Below, piece after piece: positions 27,096 through 36,366 of a stretch of 64,000 nucleotides of DNA; the first letter of the stretch is position 1; each line of letters begins with the position of its first letter. Under the pieces are notes generated by a model that saw nothing but the letters and a program-made list of their open reading frames with translations, was not told the DNA's origin and made no database searches. Location: positions 62,001-126,000 of the forward strand of contig BMQD01000013.1 in the NCBI GenBank assembly GCA_014647935.1, in the 5' to 3' direction. Position numbers and translations under genes: made by a program. The stretch comes from Planomonospora parontospora. Lineage in GTDB: Bacteria > Actinomycetota > Actinomycetes > Streptosporangiales > Streptosporangiaceae.

Positions 27096-28679
27096 GTGAG
27101 CGGGTTGCGCACCTCCTCGGACGAGTACCGGGCCCGGCGCGAGGCGATGCTCGCCAGGCTGGCCGAGCTGGATGCCGAGCAGGCCAAGGCCGTGGCGGGC
27201 GGCGGCGGCAGGTACGTCGAGCGGCACCGGGCGCGCGGCGGACTGCTCGCGCGGGAGCGGATCGAGCTGCTGGTCGACCCCGACTCCGCCTTCCTGGAGC
27301 TCTCACCGCTGGCCGGCTGGGGCAGCGAATTCCCGGTCGGCGCGAGCGTGGTCACCGGCATCGGGGTGGTCGAGGGCGTCGAGTGCGTGGTCGTCGCCAA
27401 CGACCCGACCGTGCGGGGCGGCGCGTCCAACCCGTGGACCCTGCGCAAGACGCTCCGCGCCGCCGACATCGCGATGGAGAACCGGCTGCCGCTGGTCAAC
27501 CTGGTCGAGTCGGGCGGGGCGGACCTGCCCACGCAGAAGGAGATCTTCATCCCGGGCGGGCGGATCTTCCGCGACCTGACCCGGCTGAGCGCCGCCGGGA
27601 TCCCGACGATCTCCCTGGTGTTCGGCAACTCCACCGCCGGGGGCGCCTACGTGCCCGGGATGAGCGACCACGTGGTCATGGTCAGGGAGCGGGCCAAGGT
27701 CTTCCTCGGCGGGCCGCCGCTGGTGAGGATGGCCACCGGTGAGGAGTCCGACGACGAGTCGCTGGGCGGCGCCGAGATGCACGCCCGCGTCTCCGGCCTC
27801 GCCGACCACCTGGCCGCCGACGAGCACGACGCGCTGCGGATCGGGCGCCGGATCGTGCGCGGGCTCGGCTGGGTCAAGCGCGGCCGCGCGCCCGGCCCCG
27901 TGCGGGACCCGTTGCACGACCCCGACGAGCTGCTGGGCATCGTGCCGGAGGACCTGCGGATCCCCTTCGACCCGCGCGAGGTGATCGTGCGGATCGCGGA
28001 CGGCAGCGAGTTCGACGAGTTCAAGCCCCTGTACGGCCCGAGCCTGGTGACGGGGTGGGCGCGGCTGCACGGCTACCCTGTCGGGATCCTGGCCAACGCC
28101 CGCGGCGTGCTGTTCAGCCAGGAGGCCCAGAAGGCCGCCCAGTTCATCCAGCTGGCGGACCGGTCGCGCACGCCGCTGCTCTTCCTGCAGAACACGACCG
28201 GCTACATGGTCGGCCGGGAGTACGAGCAGGGCGGCATCATCAAGCACGGCGCCATGATGATCAACGCGGTCTCCAACTCGACCGTCCCGCACCTCACGGT
28301 CGTCATGGGCGCCTCCTACGGCGCGGGCAACTACGGCATGTGCGGGCGGGCCTACGACCCCCGGTTCCTCTTCACCTGGCCGAGCGCCAGGTCGGCCGTC
28401 ATGGGCCCGGCGCAGCTCGCGGGAGTGCTGTCCATCGTCGGCCGGGCCGCCGCCGAGGCCCGGGGCAGGCCGTACGACGAGGAGGCGGACGCGGCGATGC
28501 GCGCGGCGGTCGAGGCGCAGATCGAGGCGGAGTCGCTGCCGTTCTTCCTGTCCGGGCGGCTCTACGACGACGGGGTCATCGACCCCCGCGACACCCGCAC
28601 CATCCTGGGCCTGTGCCTGTCGGCCGTCAACAACGCCCCCGTTCCGGAGCCCGCGGGCTTCGGCGTCTTCCGGATGTGA
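27096..28679 (+). CDS. Acyl-CoA carboxylase, carboxyltransferase (beta) subunit
   Basis: Transfers CO2 from carboxybiotin to an acyl-CoA. 527 residues with both crotonase-fold halves; the second half carries [19 protein letters not shown] and [20 protein letters not shown], resembling geranyl- or methylcrotonyl-CoA carboxylase more than propionyl-CoA carboxylase. GTG start after GAGGGAGGAAG. First gene of a four-gene operon with its biotin subunit, a hydratase and AtuA, which suggests branched acyl/acyclic terpenoid-CoA breakdown (AtuC-like). Substrate is inferred. Confidence 0.88.
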   Translation: MSGLRTSSDEYRARREAMLARLAELDAEQAKAVAGGGGRYVERHRARGGLLARERIELLVDPDSAFLELSPLAGWGSEFPVGASVVTGIGVVEGVECVVVANDPTVRGGASNPWTLRKTLRAADIAMENRLPLVNLVESGGADLPTQKEIFIPGGRIFRDLTRLSAAGIPTISLVFGNSTAGGAYVPGMSDHVVMVRERAKVFLGGPPLVRMATGEESDDESLGGAEMHARVSGLADHLAADEHDALRIGRRIVRGLGWVKRGRAPGPVRDPLHDPDELLGIVPEDLRIPFDPREVIVRIADGSEFDEFKPLYGPSLVTGWARLHGYPVGILANARGVLFSQEAQKAAQFIQLADRSRTPLLFLQNTTGYMVGREYEQGGIIKHGAMMINAVSNSTVPHLTVVMGASYGAGNYGMCGRAYDPRFLFTWPSARSAVMGPAQLAGVLSIVGRAAAEARGRPYDEEADAAMRAAVEAQIEAESLPFFLSGRLYDDGVIDPRDTRTILGLCLSAVNNAPVPEPAGFGVFRM

Positions 28680-28773
28680 CCGTGCTCCCAGCGTCCTCGT
28701 CGTCCCGATCCCCCGCGGCGCCCCCGATCCCTGCGGTGTCCCCGGTGTCCCCGGCGTCACGAGGGGTCGAGCC

Positions 28774-31005
28774 GTGATCCGCCGCCTGCTCGTCGCGAAC
28801 CGGGGCGAGATCGCCCGCCGAGTCTTCCGCACCTGCCGCGACCTCGGCATCGAGACCGTCGCGGTCTTCTCCGACGCCGACTCCGACGCGCCGCACACCG
28901 CCGAGGCCGACCACGCCGTACGGCTGCCCGGCGTCGCGCCCGCCGAGACCTACCTGTCGATCGGGAAGATCGTCGAGGCCGCCCTGCGGACCGGCTCCGA
29001 CGCCGTCCACCCCGGGTACGGCTTCCTGTCGGAGAGCGCGGACCTCGCCCGGGCCGTCCTCGGCGCCGGGCTGACCTGGGTCGGTCCGGGTCCCGAGGCC
29101 ATCGCCGCCATGGGCTCCAAGATCGGGGCCAAGGCGCTGATGGCCGAGGCCGGGGTGCCGGTCCTGCCCCACTTCACCGCGGGCCCCGGTTACTCGATGG
29201 AGGACCTCGACCGGGACCTGGACGCCGTCTTCACCCGGATGAGCGGGGACGCGTCCGGCTGGGCGATCCCGCTGCTGGTGAAGGCCTCGGCCGGGGGCGG
29301 CGGGCGGGGGATGCGGATCGTCCGGCTCACCGACGACCTCCCGGGGGCGGTCGAGTCGGCCCGGCGCGAGGCGGAGTCGGCCTTCGGCGACGGCGCGGTC
29401 TTCGTCGAGCCCCTGCTGGAGGGCGCCCGCCACATCGAGGTGCAGGTCCTGGCCGACGCGCACGGCACGGTCTGGACGCTGGGCGAGCGGGAGTGCTCGA
29501 TCCAGCGGCGGCACCAGAAGGTGATCGAGGAGACCCCCTCCCCCGCCGTCTCCCCCGCGCTGCGCGCCCGGTTGTGCGCGGCGGCGGCCGACGCCGCCCG
29601 GGCCGTCGGCTACGTCGGGGCGGGGACCGTCGAGTTCCTCGTCCGGGACGACACGGTCGCCTTCCTGGAGATGAACACCCGGCTCCAGGTCGAGCACCCG
29701 GTCACCGAGTGCGTGTACGGCCTCGACCTGGTCGGGTTCCAGCTGCGGATCGCCGAGGGCGAAGCCCTGCCGCAGACGCCCCCCGCTCCCTCGGGCCACG
29801 CGATCGAGGCCCGCCTGTACGCCGAGGACCCCGCGCTGGGCTGGCTCCCGCAGAGCGGCGTCCTGCACCGGTTCGACGTCCCCGGCGTCACGGCCCGCTT
29901 CGCCCCCGTCTCCGGCGGCCTGCGACTGGACTCCGGCGTCGAGGACGGCTCCGAGGTGGGCGTGCACTACGACCCGATGCTCGCCAAGGTGATCGCCCAC
30001 GGCGCGACCCGCGCCGACGCCGCCCGCAGGCTCGCCGGCGCGCTCGCCCGGGCGAGGATCCACGGCCCGGTCACCAACCGGGACCTGCTGGTCGCGGTGC
30101 TGCGCCACGGGGCGTTCCTGGCCGGCGAGACCGACACCGGTTTCCTGGAGCGGCACGGCCTCGCCGTCGCGGACCGGAGGCCGTCCGGACCGTCCGGGGC
30201 CGGTCCCGTCCCCGGAGCCTCCGGCGGACCCGGCGGGTCCACCGCCTCCGGAGAGCCGGCCGGCCCCGGACGGTCCGGTGCGTCCGCCGGTCCGGGCGGC
30301 CCGGACGCGGTCTCGTTCTCCGCCCTGGCCGCCGCCCTCGCCCGGGCCGCCGCGAACCGGGCCGCGGCGACCGTGCAGGCAGGGCTGCCGAGCGGGTGGC
30401 GCAACGTGGTCTCCCAGCCGCAGCACGCCGCCTTCGCGGTCGGTGCAGGGGGCGCGGTGAGCGTGGCGGGCACGGCGGGCACGGCGGGGGCGACGGGGGC
30501 GACGGGGGCGACCGACCTGGACCCGTCCGGCGGCGACGCCGTCCGCACGGTCGCCTACCGGATCACGAGGGACGGCCTGCGGGCCGACGGCTTCCCGGAC
30601 ACCGTCCTGATCGGCGCCGCACCGGACCTGGTGGTCCTGGAGACCCACGGCGTACGGCACCGCTTCGAGGTCGCCCACCACGGCGGCGTGGCGTACGTGG
30701 ACTCCCCCCTCGGCTCCGTACGGCTCACGCCCCTGCCCCGCCTGCCCGAGCCGGTCGAGCGCCCGGCCCCCGGCTCGCTGCTCGCGCCCATGCCCGGTAC
30801 CGTGCTGCGCGTCGAGGTGGCATCCGGCGATCAGGTCACCGCCGGGCAGGTGGTCGTGGTATTGGAAGCTATGAAGATGGAGCACCGGATCACCGCGCCC
30901 GCCGCGGGCACGGTGACCGGCCTGGACGCGGCGCCGGGCCGGCGGGTCGAGGCGGGAGCCGTACTGGCCGTGATCGGGGAGCCGGAGTCGGGGACCCCGG
31001 CCTGA
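28774..31005 (+). CDS. Acyl-CoA carboxylase, biotin-containing (alpha) subunit
   Basis: Biotin carboxylase fused to its biotin carrier, 743 residues. N-terminal LLVANRGEIARRVFRT, ATP-grasp glycine loop [25 protein letters not shown], and C-terminal biotinylation site VLEAMKMEH. Two low-complexity Gly/Ser/Ala linkers (near residues 470-510 and 565-590) separate the domains and look expanded compared with family members. GTG start. Pairs with the beta subunit 94 nt upstream (AtuF-like). The matching liu pair is at 57353-61079, so the genome holds two such carboxylases in this window. Confidence 0.92.
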   Translation: MIRRLLVANRGEIARRVFRTCRDLGIETVAVFSDADSDAPHTAEADHAVRLPGVAPAETYLSIGKIVEAALRTGSDAVHPGYGFLSESADLARAVLGAGLTWVGPGPEAIAAMGSKIGAKALMAEAGVPVLPHFTAGPGYSMEDLDRDLDAVFTRMSGDASGWAIPLLVKASAGGGGRGMRIVRLTDDLPGAVESARREAESAFGDGAVFVEPLLEGARHIEVQVLADAHGTVWTLGERECSIQRRHQKVIEETPSPAVSPALRARLCAAAADAARAVGYVGAGTVEFLVRDDTVAFLEMNTRLQVEHPVTECVYGLDLVGFQLRIAEGEALPQTPPAPSGHAIEARLYAEDPALGWLPQSGVLHRFDVPGVTARFAPVSGGLRLDSGVEDGSEVGVHYDPMLAKVIAHGATRADAARRLAGALARARIHGPVTNRDLLVAVLRHGAFLAGETDTGFLERHGLAVADRRPSGPSGAGPVPGASGGPGGSTASGEPAGPGRSGASAGPGGPDAVSFSALAAALARAAANRAAATVQAGLPSGWRNVVSQPQHAAFAVGAGGAVSVAGTAGTAGATGATGATDLDPSGGDAVRTVAYRITRDGLRADGFPDTVLIGAAPDLVVLETHGVRHRFEVAHHGGVAYVDSPLGSVRLTPLPRLPEPVERPAPGSLLAPMPGTVLRVEVASGDQVTAGQVVVVLEAMKMEHRITAPAAGTVTGLDAAPGRRVEAGAVLAVIGEPESGTPA

Positions 31006-31099
31006 AGGCCGGGCCGCCGCACTGAAGACGATTGGTGAACGCGCCACGCGGGACGGGAGACGGCCCGTCCGCGGCGCGCCGGAGAGGGAAGTGGGCGCA

Positions 31100-32086
31100 A
31101 TGAACACCGACGGGGGTTGGCCGGTGGAGCGGCTGGTGCGCAAGGAGGTGTCCGGCGGGGTCGCCACGATCACGCTCGACTCGCCGCGCAACCGCAACGC
31201 GCTGTCCGTGCGGTTGCTCGGCGACCTGGAGGACCGGCTCAACTGGGCGCTGGCCGACGAGGGCGTGCGGGTGATCGTCCTGACCGGGACCGGGCCGGTG
31301 TTCTGCGCCGGAGCGGACCTGAAGGAGCAGCGCTCCGCGCCGGGCGGCGCGCACGAGGCGCCGGTTACGGCGTCCTTCCCGGAGATCATGGGCATGATCT
31401 GGGAGAGCCCCAAGCCGGTCATCTGCCGGTTGAACGGCACCGCGCGCGCCGGAGGGCTCGGCCTGGTCGCGGCGTGCGACTTCGCGATCGCACCGGACTC
31501 CGCCTCGTTCGCGTTCACCGAGGTCCGCCTCGGGGTGGTGCCCGCCATGATCGCGGTGACCGTGCTGCGGCGGCTCGACCCCCGGGCCGCGGCCGAGTAC
31601 CTCCTCACCGGCGAGGTCTTCGACGCCGCCCGCGCCCAGGAGATCGGCCTGCTCACCCGGGCCGTCCCGGCGGAGGAGCTGGACGCCACCGTCGCCCGCT
31701 ACGCCGACATGCTGCTGCGCGGCGGCCCCGAGGCACTGGCGATCACCAAGCAGCTCGTGCGGACCGTGCCGGCCCTCCCGGTGGAGGAGGGCATGCGCCG
31801 GATGGCCGAGCTGTCGGCCCAGCGGTTCACCTCCGCCGAGGGCCAGGAGGGCATCGCCGCCTTCATGGCGAAGCGCCTGCCGTCCTGGGTCCCGCGGCCG
31901 GAGCCGTCGGACTCCGGGGAGGCCGCCGCGGATTCCGGGGAGGCCGCCGCGGATTCCGGGGAGGCCGCCGCGGATTCCGGGGAGGCCGCCGGGGAGCCCG
32001 GAGCCGCCGGCGCGGTGCCCGCCGGGACCACCGGGGGCGGGGCGGCGGAGGCCGCCGGGGGCGGAGAGCCCGTCCGGGGCGCCTGA
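31100..32086 (+). CDS. Enoyl-CoA hydratase (LiuC/AtuE-like)
   Basis: Crotonase-family hydratase, 328 residues, expected to hydrate the glutaconyl-CoA product of the carboxylase. Oxyanion-hole segment FCAGADLKE near 69-77; Glu141 in FTEVRLG is kept, but the first canonical catalytic Glu is Gly121 (AGGLGL), as I recall for the LiuC/AtuE branch rather than standard crotonase. ATG at 31100 with GGAGAGGGAA upstream. The last 60 residues are a non-conserved tail with four DSGEAAA repeats encoded by a 21-bp tandem repeat. Confidence 0.87.
   Translation: MNTDGGWPVERLVRKEVSGGVATITLDSPRNRNALSVRLLGDLEDRLNWALADEGVRVIVLTGTGPVFCAGADLKEQRSAPGGAHEAPVTASFPEIMGMIWESPKPVICRLNGTARAGGLGLVAACDFAIAPDSASFAFTEVRLGVVPAMIAVTVLRRLDPRAAAEYLLTGEVFDAARAQEIGLLTRAVPAEELDATVARYADMLLRGGPEALAITKQLVRTVPALPVEEGMRRMAELSAQRFTSAEGQEGIAAFMAKRLPSWVPRPEPSDSGEAAADSGEAAADSGEAAADSGEAAGEPGAAGAVPAGTTGGGAAEAAGGGEPVRGA
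31910..31993 (+). repeat. Four 21-bp tandem repeats within the hydratase tail
   Basis: Unit GATTCCGGGGAGGCCGCCGC plus one base, encoding DSGEAAA. The central copies are identical at the DNA level, which suggests recent slippage expansion. Confidence 0.9.
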
Positions 32087-33843
32087 TGCTCCGCGTCGCG
32101 AACTGCTCCGGCTTCTACGGCGACCGCCTCTCGGCCGCCCGGGAGATGGTCGAGGGCGGGCCGATCGACGTGCTCACCGGTGACTGGCTGGCCGAGCTCA
32201 CCATGCTGATCCTGGCGGGCAACCGGCGCAACGGCCGTCCCGGTTACGCGCCGACGTTCCTGGCGCAGCTGGAGCAGGTCCTCGGCACCTGCCTGGAGCG
32301 GGGCATCCGGATCGTGTCGAACGCCGGCGGGCTGGATCCAGCCGGGTGCGCCGCGGCGGTGTCGGAGCTGGCCGACCGGCTCGGGCTGCGGGTCCGGGTC
32401 GCCTGCGTGACCGGTGACGACCTCACCGGCGACCTCGGCGTCCTCGGTGACGCGGTCAACGCCGACACCGGCGAGAAGCTCACCGCGACGCCCCTGACCG
32501 CCAACGCCTACCTGGGCGGGCGGCCGATCGCCGCCGCGCTCGCGGCGGGGGCGGACGTGGTGGTGACCGGCCGCGTCACCGACGCGGCGCTGGTCACCGG
32601 GCCGGGGATCTGGCGGTACGGCTGGGGTCCCGGCGACCACGACGCGCTGGCCGGCTCGGTGGTCGCCGGGCACGTCATCGAGTGCGGCTGCCAGGCGACC
32701 GGCGGCAACTACGCGTTCTTCGGCGAGGTGCCCGACCTGCCGCACTGCGGGTTCCCGCTGGTGGAGCTGGAGGCCGACGGGTCCGGCGTGGTCACCAAGC
32801 ACCCCGGCACGGGCGGCACCGTGTCCGTCGGCACGGTCACCGCCCAGCTGCTCTACGAGATCGGCTCCCCGCGCTACCTCGGGCCGGACGTCACGGCCCG
32901 GTTCGACACGATCCGGCTGGAGCAGCAGGGCCCGGACCGCGTCCGGATCTCCGGGGTGCGCGGCGAGGCGCCGCCGGAGACGCTCAAGGTGGCGGTCACC
33001 TACCCCGCCGGTTACCGCAACACCATGACCATGGTGCTGACCGGCCTGGACATCGAGGCCAAGGCCCGGCTCGCACTGGACGCCGTCTGGGTCCGCGTGC
33101 CGCGGGACTCCTTCGAGCAGGTCCACGTCGAGCTCACCCCGCTCGCGGGCACCGCGCTGCTGCGCGTCACCGTGATGGACCCCGACCGCGGGAAGGCCGG
33201 CCGCGCCTTCTCCGCCGCCGTGGTCGAGACCGGCCTGGCCTCCTATCCGGGCTTCCACGGCCTGGCCCCGCCGGGGGACGCCTCGCCGTACGGGGTCTAC
33301 TGGCCGTGCCTGGTGCCCGCGGACGCCGTCCGCCCGCGGGTCCTGCTCGACGGCCGGGAGGTGCCCGCCGACCCGCCGCCCTCGCCCGCCGGTGCCTCCG
33401 GCGCGGCGGTCCCCCCGCCCGCGCCCGAGACCGTGCGACCGTCCTCCCCGCAGGCCGTACGGCCGTCCCCCCGGCAGGTCGTGCGGGCGTCCCTCCCGGC
33501 CGACGGGGGGCCGACCCTGCGGGCTCCGCTGGGGACGATCGCCGGTGCCCGGTCCGGCGACAAGGGCGGCAACGCCAACCTCGGCGTCTGGACCGGGACC
33601 GCCGAGCGGTTCGCGTGGCTCTCGGAGCACCTGACGGCCGGGCGGCTGCGGGAGCTCCTCCCGGAGACGGCCGGTCTCGTGGTCGAGCGCTTCGACCTGC
33701 CCAACCTGCTCGCCCTCAACTTCGTCGTCCACGGCCTCCTCGGCCGGGGCGTCGCCTCCAGCCCCCGGATGGACGCCCAGGCCAAGGCGCTGGGTGAGGA
33801 ACTGCGCGCCGCGGTGACGGACATCCCCCGCGCCCTGCTGTGA
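32086..33843 (+). CDS. Acyclic terpene utilisation AtuA family protein (DUF1446)
   Basis: 585-residue protein with an N-terminal DUF1446 domain (LRVANCSGFYGDR, IVSNAGGLDP, VVVTGRVTDAALV) and a C-terminal AtuA ferredoxin-like domain (GARSGDKGGNANLGV) joined by a Pro-rich linker. AtuA is required for citronellol/geraniol growth in Pseudomonas but its reaction is not established. TGATG overlap with the hydratase stop shows tight coupling. It closes the operon, giving the order carboxylase beta, alpha, hydratase, AtuA. Confidence 0.9.
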   Translation: MLRVANCSGFYGDRLSAAREMVEGGPIDVLTGDWLAELTMLILAGNRRNGRPGYAPTFLAQLEQVLGTCLERGIRIVSNAGGLDPAGCAAAVSELADRLGLRVRVACVTGDDLTGDLGVLGDAVNADTGEKLTATPLTANAYLGGRPIAAALAAGADVVVTGRVTDAALVTGPGIWRYGWGPGDHDALAGSVVAGHVIECGCQATGGNYAFFGEVPDLPHCGFPLVELEADGSGVVTKHPGTGGTVSVGTVTAQLLYEIGSPRYLGPDVTARFDTIRLEQQGPDRVRISGVRGEAPPETLKVAVTYPAGYRNTMTMVLTGLDIEAKARLALDAVWVRVPRDSFEQVHVELTPLAGTALLRVTVMDPDRGKAGRAFSAAVVETGLASYPGFHGLAPPGDASPYGVYWPCLVPADAVRPRVLLDGREVPADPPPSPAGASGAAVPPPAPETVRPSSPQAVRPSPRQVVRASLPADGGPTLRAPLGTIAGARSGDKGGNANLGVWTGTAERFAWLSEHLTAGRLRELLPETAGLVVERFDLPNLLALNFVVHGLLGRGVASSPRMDAQAKALGEELRAAVTDIPRALL

Positions 33844-33891
33844 GCGTCCGGCGCGGCCCGCCGCGCACCGGGTGCGCGGACCGCGGGACGC
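33844..33891 (+). terminator. Terminator after the AtuA operon
   Basis: Nested inverted repeats: outer GCGTCC/GGACGC and inner CCGCGCA/TGCGCGG, starting at the base after the stop codon. Confidence 0.55.
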
Positions 33892-33966
33892 CTCCGGGCC
33901 GGGCCGCCGCCCCCGGGTTCCTGGGAGTTCGACGATCGGTACTGTTTTTCCCCTTTGATCCATTTA

Positions 33967-33980
33967 GGATTGCGCGCAAT
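33967..33980. promoter_or_regulatory. ATTGCGCGCAAT palindrome before the small gene
   Basis: GGATTGCGCGCAAT contains the perfect 12-bp palindrome ATTGCGCGCAAT. GATTGCAC-type half-sites recur at 34274-34281 and, reversed, at 35234-35242, i.e. before each of the three genes of this unit. Confidence 0.5.
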
Positions 33981-34014
33981 TGCGTTGCGAATGCCGTTCG
34001 GGGAAGGACCCATC

Positions 34015-34221
34015 ATGCGTTTGCGGTTTCTCGGCTCCACGTCGGAGGCGGGCGCCTGCCCCTCCCTCTACGAGACCGACCGCGGCACCGTCGTCGTCCA
34101 GGGGCTCCAGGTGACCGACGCCGAGGCCCTGGCCGGGCTCCGGCACGTCCTGGAGGGGGAGACCGCCGTCGAGGTCCCCCGCGAGCTGCTCGTGGACATC
34201 GCCCGGCGGGTGCTCTCCTGA
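34015..34221 (+). CDS. Small protein of the XRE/DUF5753 locus
   Basis: 68 residues (MRLRFLGSTSEAGACPSLYET...) with pattern CPSLYETDRGTVVVQG and a C-terminal EVPRELLVDIARRVLS. Small proteins of this pattern (RGTxxVQG then a short acidic stretch) often accompany DUF5753-type XRE regulators in actinomycetes, where DUF397 proteins play a similar partner role. The ATG at 34015 has GGAAGGA 7 nt upstream. An operator-like GGATTGCGCGCAAT precedes it. Function unknown; proposed partner or antagonist of the regulator at 34350. Confidence 0.75.
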   Translation: MRLRFLGSTSEAGACPSLYETDRGTVVVQGLQVTDAEALAGLRHVLEGETAVEVPRELLVDIARRVLS

Positions 34222-34349
34222 GCCGCGGCGCCCCCGGGACCGGCGGCGGAACCCCCGCCGCACATGTCGATCACGATTGCACCCGCCCTATGGCATGATC
34301 CGCACCCGGCGTCTACCCTCGTGCAGGCCGCCCACCAGGAGGACGAGGA

Positions 34350-35201
34350 ATGAGCGAGTTCCAGCAGGCCCGCACCCGGATGGGCGTGCAGCTCAGGCAG
34401 TTGCGGGAGGCCTCCCGCCTGTCGGGCAAGGAACTCGCCGAGCGGCTGGGCTGGCAGGCCTCCAAGGTCTCCCGGATCGAGAACGCCCGCCAGACCGCCA
34501 CCGTCGACGACATCGGCGCGTGGGGGCGGGCCGTCGGGGCCGCCCCCGAGATCGTCCAGGAGCTCACCGAGGAGCTCACCGGGCTGCTGGAGCGCCAGGA
34601 CTCCTGGCGGCAGCGGCACCGCAGCGGCCTGGCCGCGCTCCAGGAGGACATCCGCGACCTGGAGGCGCGGACCACGCTGCTGCGCGCGTTCGAGCCGGGC
34701 CTGGTCGTCGGCCTGCTGCAGACCACCGAGTACGCCCGGAGCGTCTTCACCCGGCTCAAGCGCCTCTACAACGCCCCCGACGAGATCGACTCGGCCATCC
34801 GGGTCCGCATGCAGCGCCAGGAGATCCTCTACGACCAGCGCAAGCGGTTCCGGTTCATCGTGCCCGAGGCGGTGCTGCGCTACCGGCTGGCGCCGCTGGA
34901 CGTGATGTGCGGCCAGCTCGACCGGCTGCTCGCCGTGACCGCGCTGCCGAACGTGGAGTTCGGCGTGGTCCCCTTCGAGGCGCCCCTGCCGTCCGCCCTG
35001 CTCAACGGTTTCTGGATCTACGACCGGGAGCAGGTCGCGGTGCCTACCCGCACCAGGAACCTGGTCCTGCGCGACCCGGAGGACGTCACCTTCTACGAGC
35101 GGTCCTTCGAGGAGTTCTGCGAGGTGGCGGCCTTCCGCGAGAACGCGCGGGCAGTGATCGTCCGGGTGCTGGACGATCTGACCCGGCAATCGACCGAATG
35201 A
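34350..35201 (+). CDS. XRE-family regulator with DUF5753 (WhiJ-like)
   Basis: 283-residue DNA-binding protein. XRE helix-turn-helix at about 12-65 (LRQLREASRLSGKELAERLG and WQASKVSRIENARQ), then the DUF5753 ligand/partner domain (FEPGLVVGLLQTTEYARSVF onward). This architecture is that of WhiJ-type developmental regulators of streptomycetes, which work with small partner proteins. Flanked by two tiny genes (68 and 86 codons) on the same strand. ATG preceded by AGGAGGACGAGGA. Confidence 0.9.
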   Translation: MSEFQQARTRMGVQLRQLREASRLSGKELAERLGWQASKVSRIENARQTATVDDIGAWGRAVGAAPEIVQELTEELTGLLERQDSWRQRHRSGLAALQEDIRDLEARTTLLRAFEPGLVVGLLQTTEYARSVFTRLKRLYNAPDEIDSAIRVRMQRQEILYDQRKRFRFIVPEAVLRYRLAPLDVMCGQLDRLLAVTALPNVEFGVVPFEAPLPSALLNGFWIYDREQVAVPTRTRNLVLRDPEDVTFYERSFEEFCEVAAFRENARAVIVRVLDDLTRQSTE

Positions 35202-35267
35202 TCGCCGCAATTGCTTGATTAAGTTCTGAAGATCGTGCAATCCTCGACGGGACGGAGGTGAGGCACG

Positions 35268-35528
35268 ATGCTCGACACGCTGTCCTGTCTGGAGAGGTTC
35301 GCCACGGCCACCCGCTCGCACGCCGACCTGTCCCTGTCGGGCGTGTCGCTCGGCGATCCGGCCTACGTCCGCGTCCGCAACCGGTTCAGCGAGACCCTGT
35401 CGGAGACCGTCACCTGCGCGCCGGACGGCGGCTTCATCACCTCGTGGGGCTACCGGCTCGGCAGCGCCGACGACGTCGAGGCCGCCGCGGCCCGGCTGGC
35501 CTACCTCCTGGCGGCCATGCCCGCCTGA
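35268..35528 (+). CDS. Small unknown protein downstream of the XRE regulator
   Basis: 86 residues, no recognised family. Sequence MLDTLSCLERFATATRSHAD then VRNRFSETLSETVTCAPDGGF, ending in a helical AAARLAYLLAAMP. The ATG has GGAGG about 10 nt upstream. A GATCGTGCAATCC operator-like site lies in front. Position and size suggest a second partner of the DUF5753 regulator, but this is inference. Confidence 0.7.
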   Translation: MLDTLSCLERFATATRSHADLSLSGVSLGDPAYVRVRNRFSETLSETVTCAPDGGFITSWGYRLGSADDVEAAAARLAYLLAAMPA

Positions 35529-35618
35529 GCGCGGCGCCCGCGGCCCCGCCGGCAGGACCCCGTGCCCGCCGGACGTCCGCGCCCGGGAAGGCCCGTCCTC
35601 CGGCGCGCGCGGTCCCGC

Positions 35619-36257
35619 TCAGGAGACGGGGAAGACCGACGGGTCCAGGCCCACCTCGCGGGCCGCGGCGACGCGGGCGTGGTGCAGGAGCCGGCTCCTG
35701 GACATGTTCCCGGCGTCCAGGGTGTAGCGGATGGCCAGGCCGTCGAGCATGCCGTCGAGGCGCTCGGCCGCGCCCTGCGGGTCGTCGCACACGAACTCCC
35801 CCAGCGTCACGCCCTGCATGATCACTTCGCGGAGGATCTCGATCCAGGCGCCCTCGAACTCCAGCAGGATGGTCCGGACGTGCTCCTCGCGCACCCCGAC
35901 CGCCCAGGCGTCGAGCCAGAGGATCCAGCCCTGGTCGTCCCGGGAGGCCGGGATGCACAGGCGCAGGACGCTGTCCAGCCGCTGCACCGCCGTCCCCGGG
36001 CCCTCGACGATCTCCCTGAGCCGCTGGATCTCCGACTCGGTCGTGCTGCGGAGCATCTCGGTGATGAGGTCGTCCTTGGTGGCGAAGTGATAGTGGATCA
36101 GTCCGCCGCTCACGTTCGTCGCCCTGGCGATGTCGGCGACGCGGGTGCCGGCCAGCCCCCGCTCCAGCACGACCCTCCGGGCGGCTTCGAGCAGCTCCGC
36201 CCGCCGCTGGTCCGCCTGGTCCGCGCGGCTGCCGCGCGCCCCTTCTCCGCTCTGCAC
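35619..36257 (-). CDS. TetR-family transcriptional regulator
   Basis: 212 residues. TetR DNA-binding domain at about 18-65 (RRAELLEAARRVVLERG, VADIARATNVSGGLIHYHF) and a BetI-like C-terminal ligand domain (TetR_C_6 type). GTG start with no ribosome site; TAGTCT 6 nt upstream on this strand fits a leaderless promoter. No obvious divergent target: the neighbouring glycosyltransferase genes run in the same direction and are separated by a terminator. Target unknown. Confidence 0.9.
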   Translation of the reverse strand: MQSGEGARGSRADQADQRRAELLEAARRVVLERGLAGTRVADIARATNVSGGLIHYHFATKDDLITEMLRSTTESEIQRLREIVEGPGTAVQRLDSVLRLCIPASRDDQGWILWLDAWAVGVREEHVRTILLEFEGAWIEILREVIMQGVTLGEFVCDDPQGAAERLDGMLDGLAIRYTLDAGNMSRSRLLHHARVAAAREVGLDPSVFPVS

Positions 36258-36278
36258 GGCGCAAGACTACAGCAGCAC

Positions 36279-36359
36279 GCCTCCCCCGCCCCGTCCGGCG
36301 ACGGCCACCGGGACCGCCGGTGCGGACGGTCCGGCAGGTACGCCGGGGACGGGGGAGGC
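36279..36359 (-). terminator. Terminator after the glycosyltransferase operon
   Basis: GCCTCCCCCGCCCCG pairs with CGGGGACGGGGGAGGC (one bulged base) around a structured loop, directly after the GT39 stop. Confidence 0.55.
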
Positions 36360-36366
36360 ACCCGGT

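Noticed and set aside
28627-31689. Minus-strand open frame over the carboxylase alpha gene
   Set aside because: Antisense to a gene with unmistakable biotin-carboxylase motifs.
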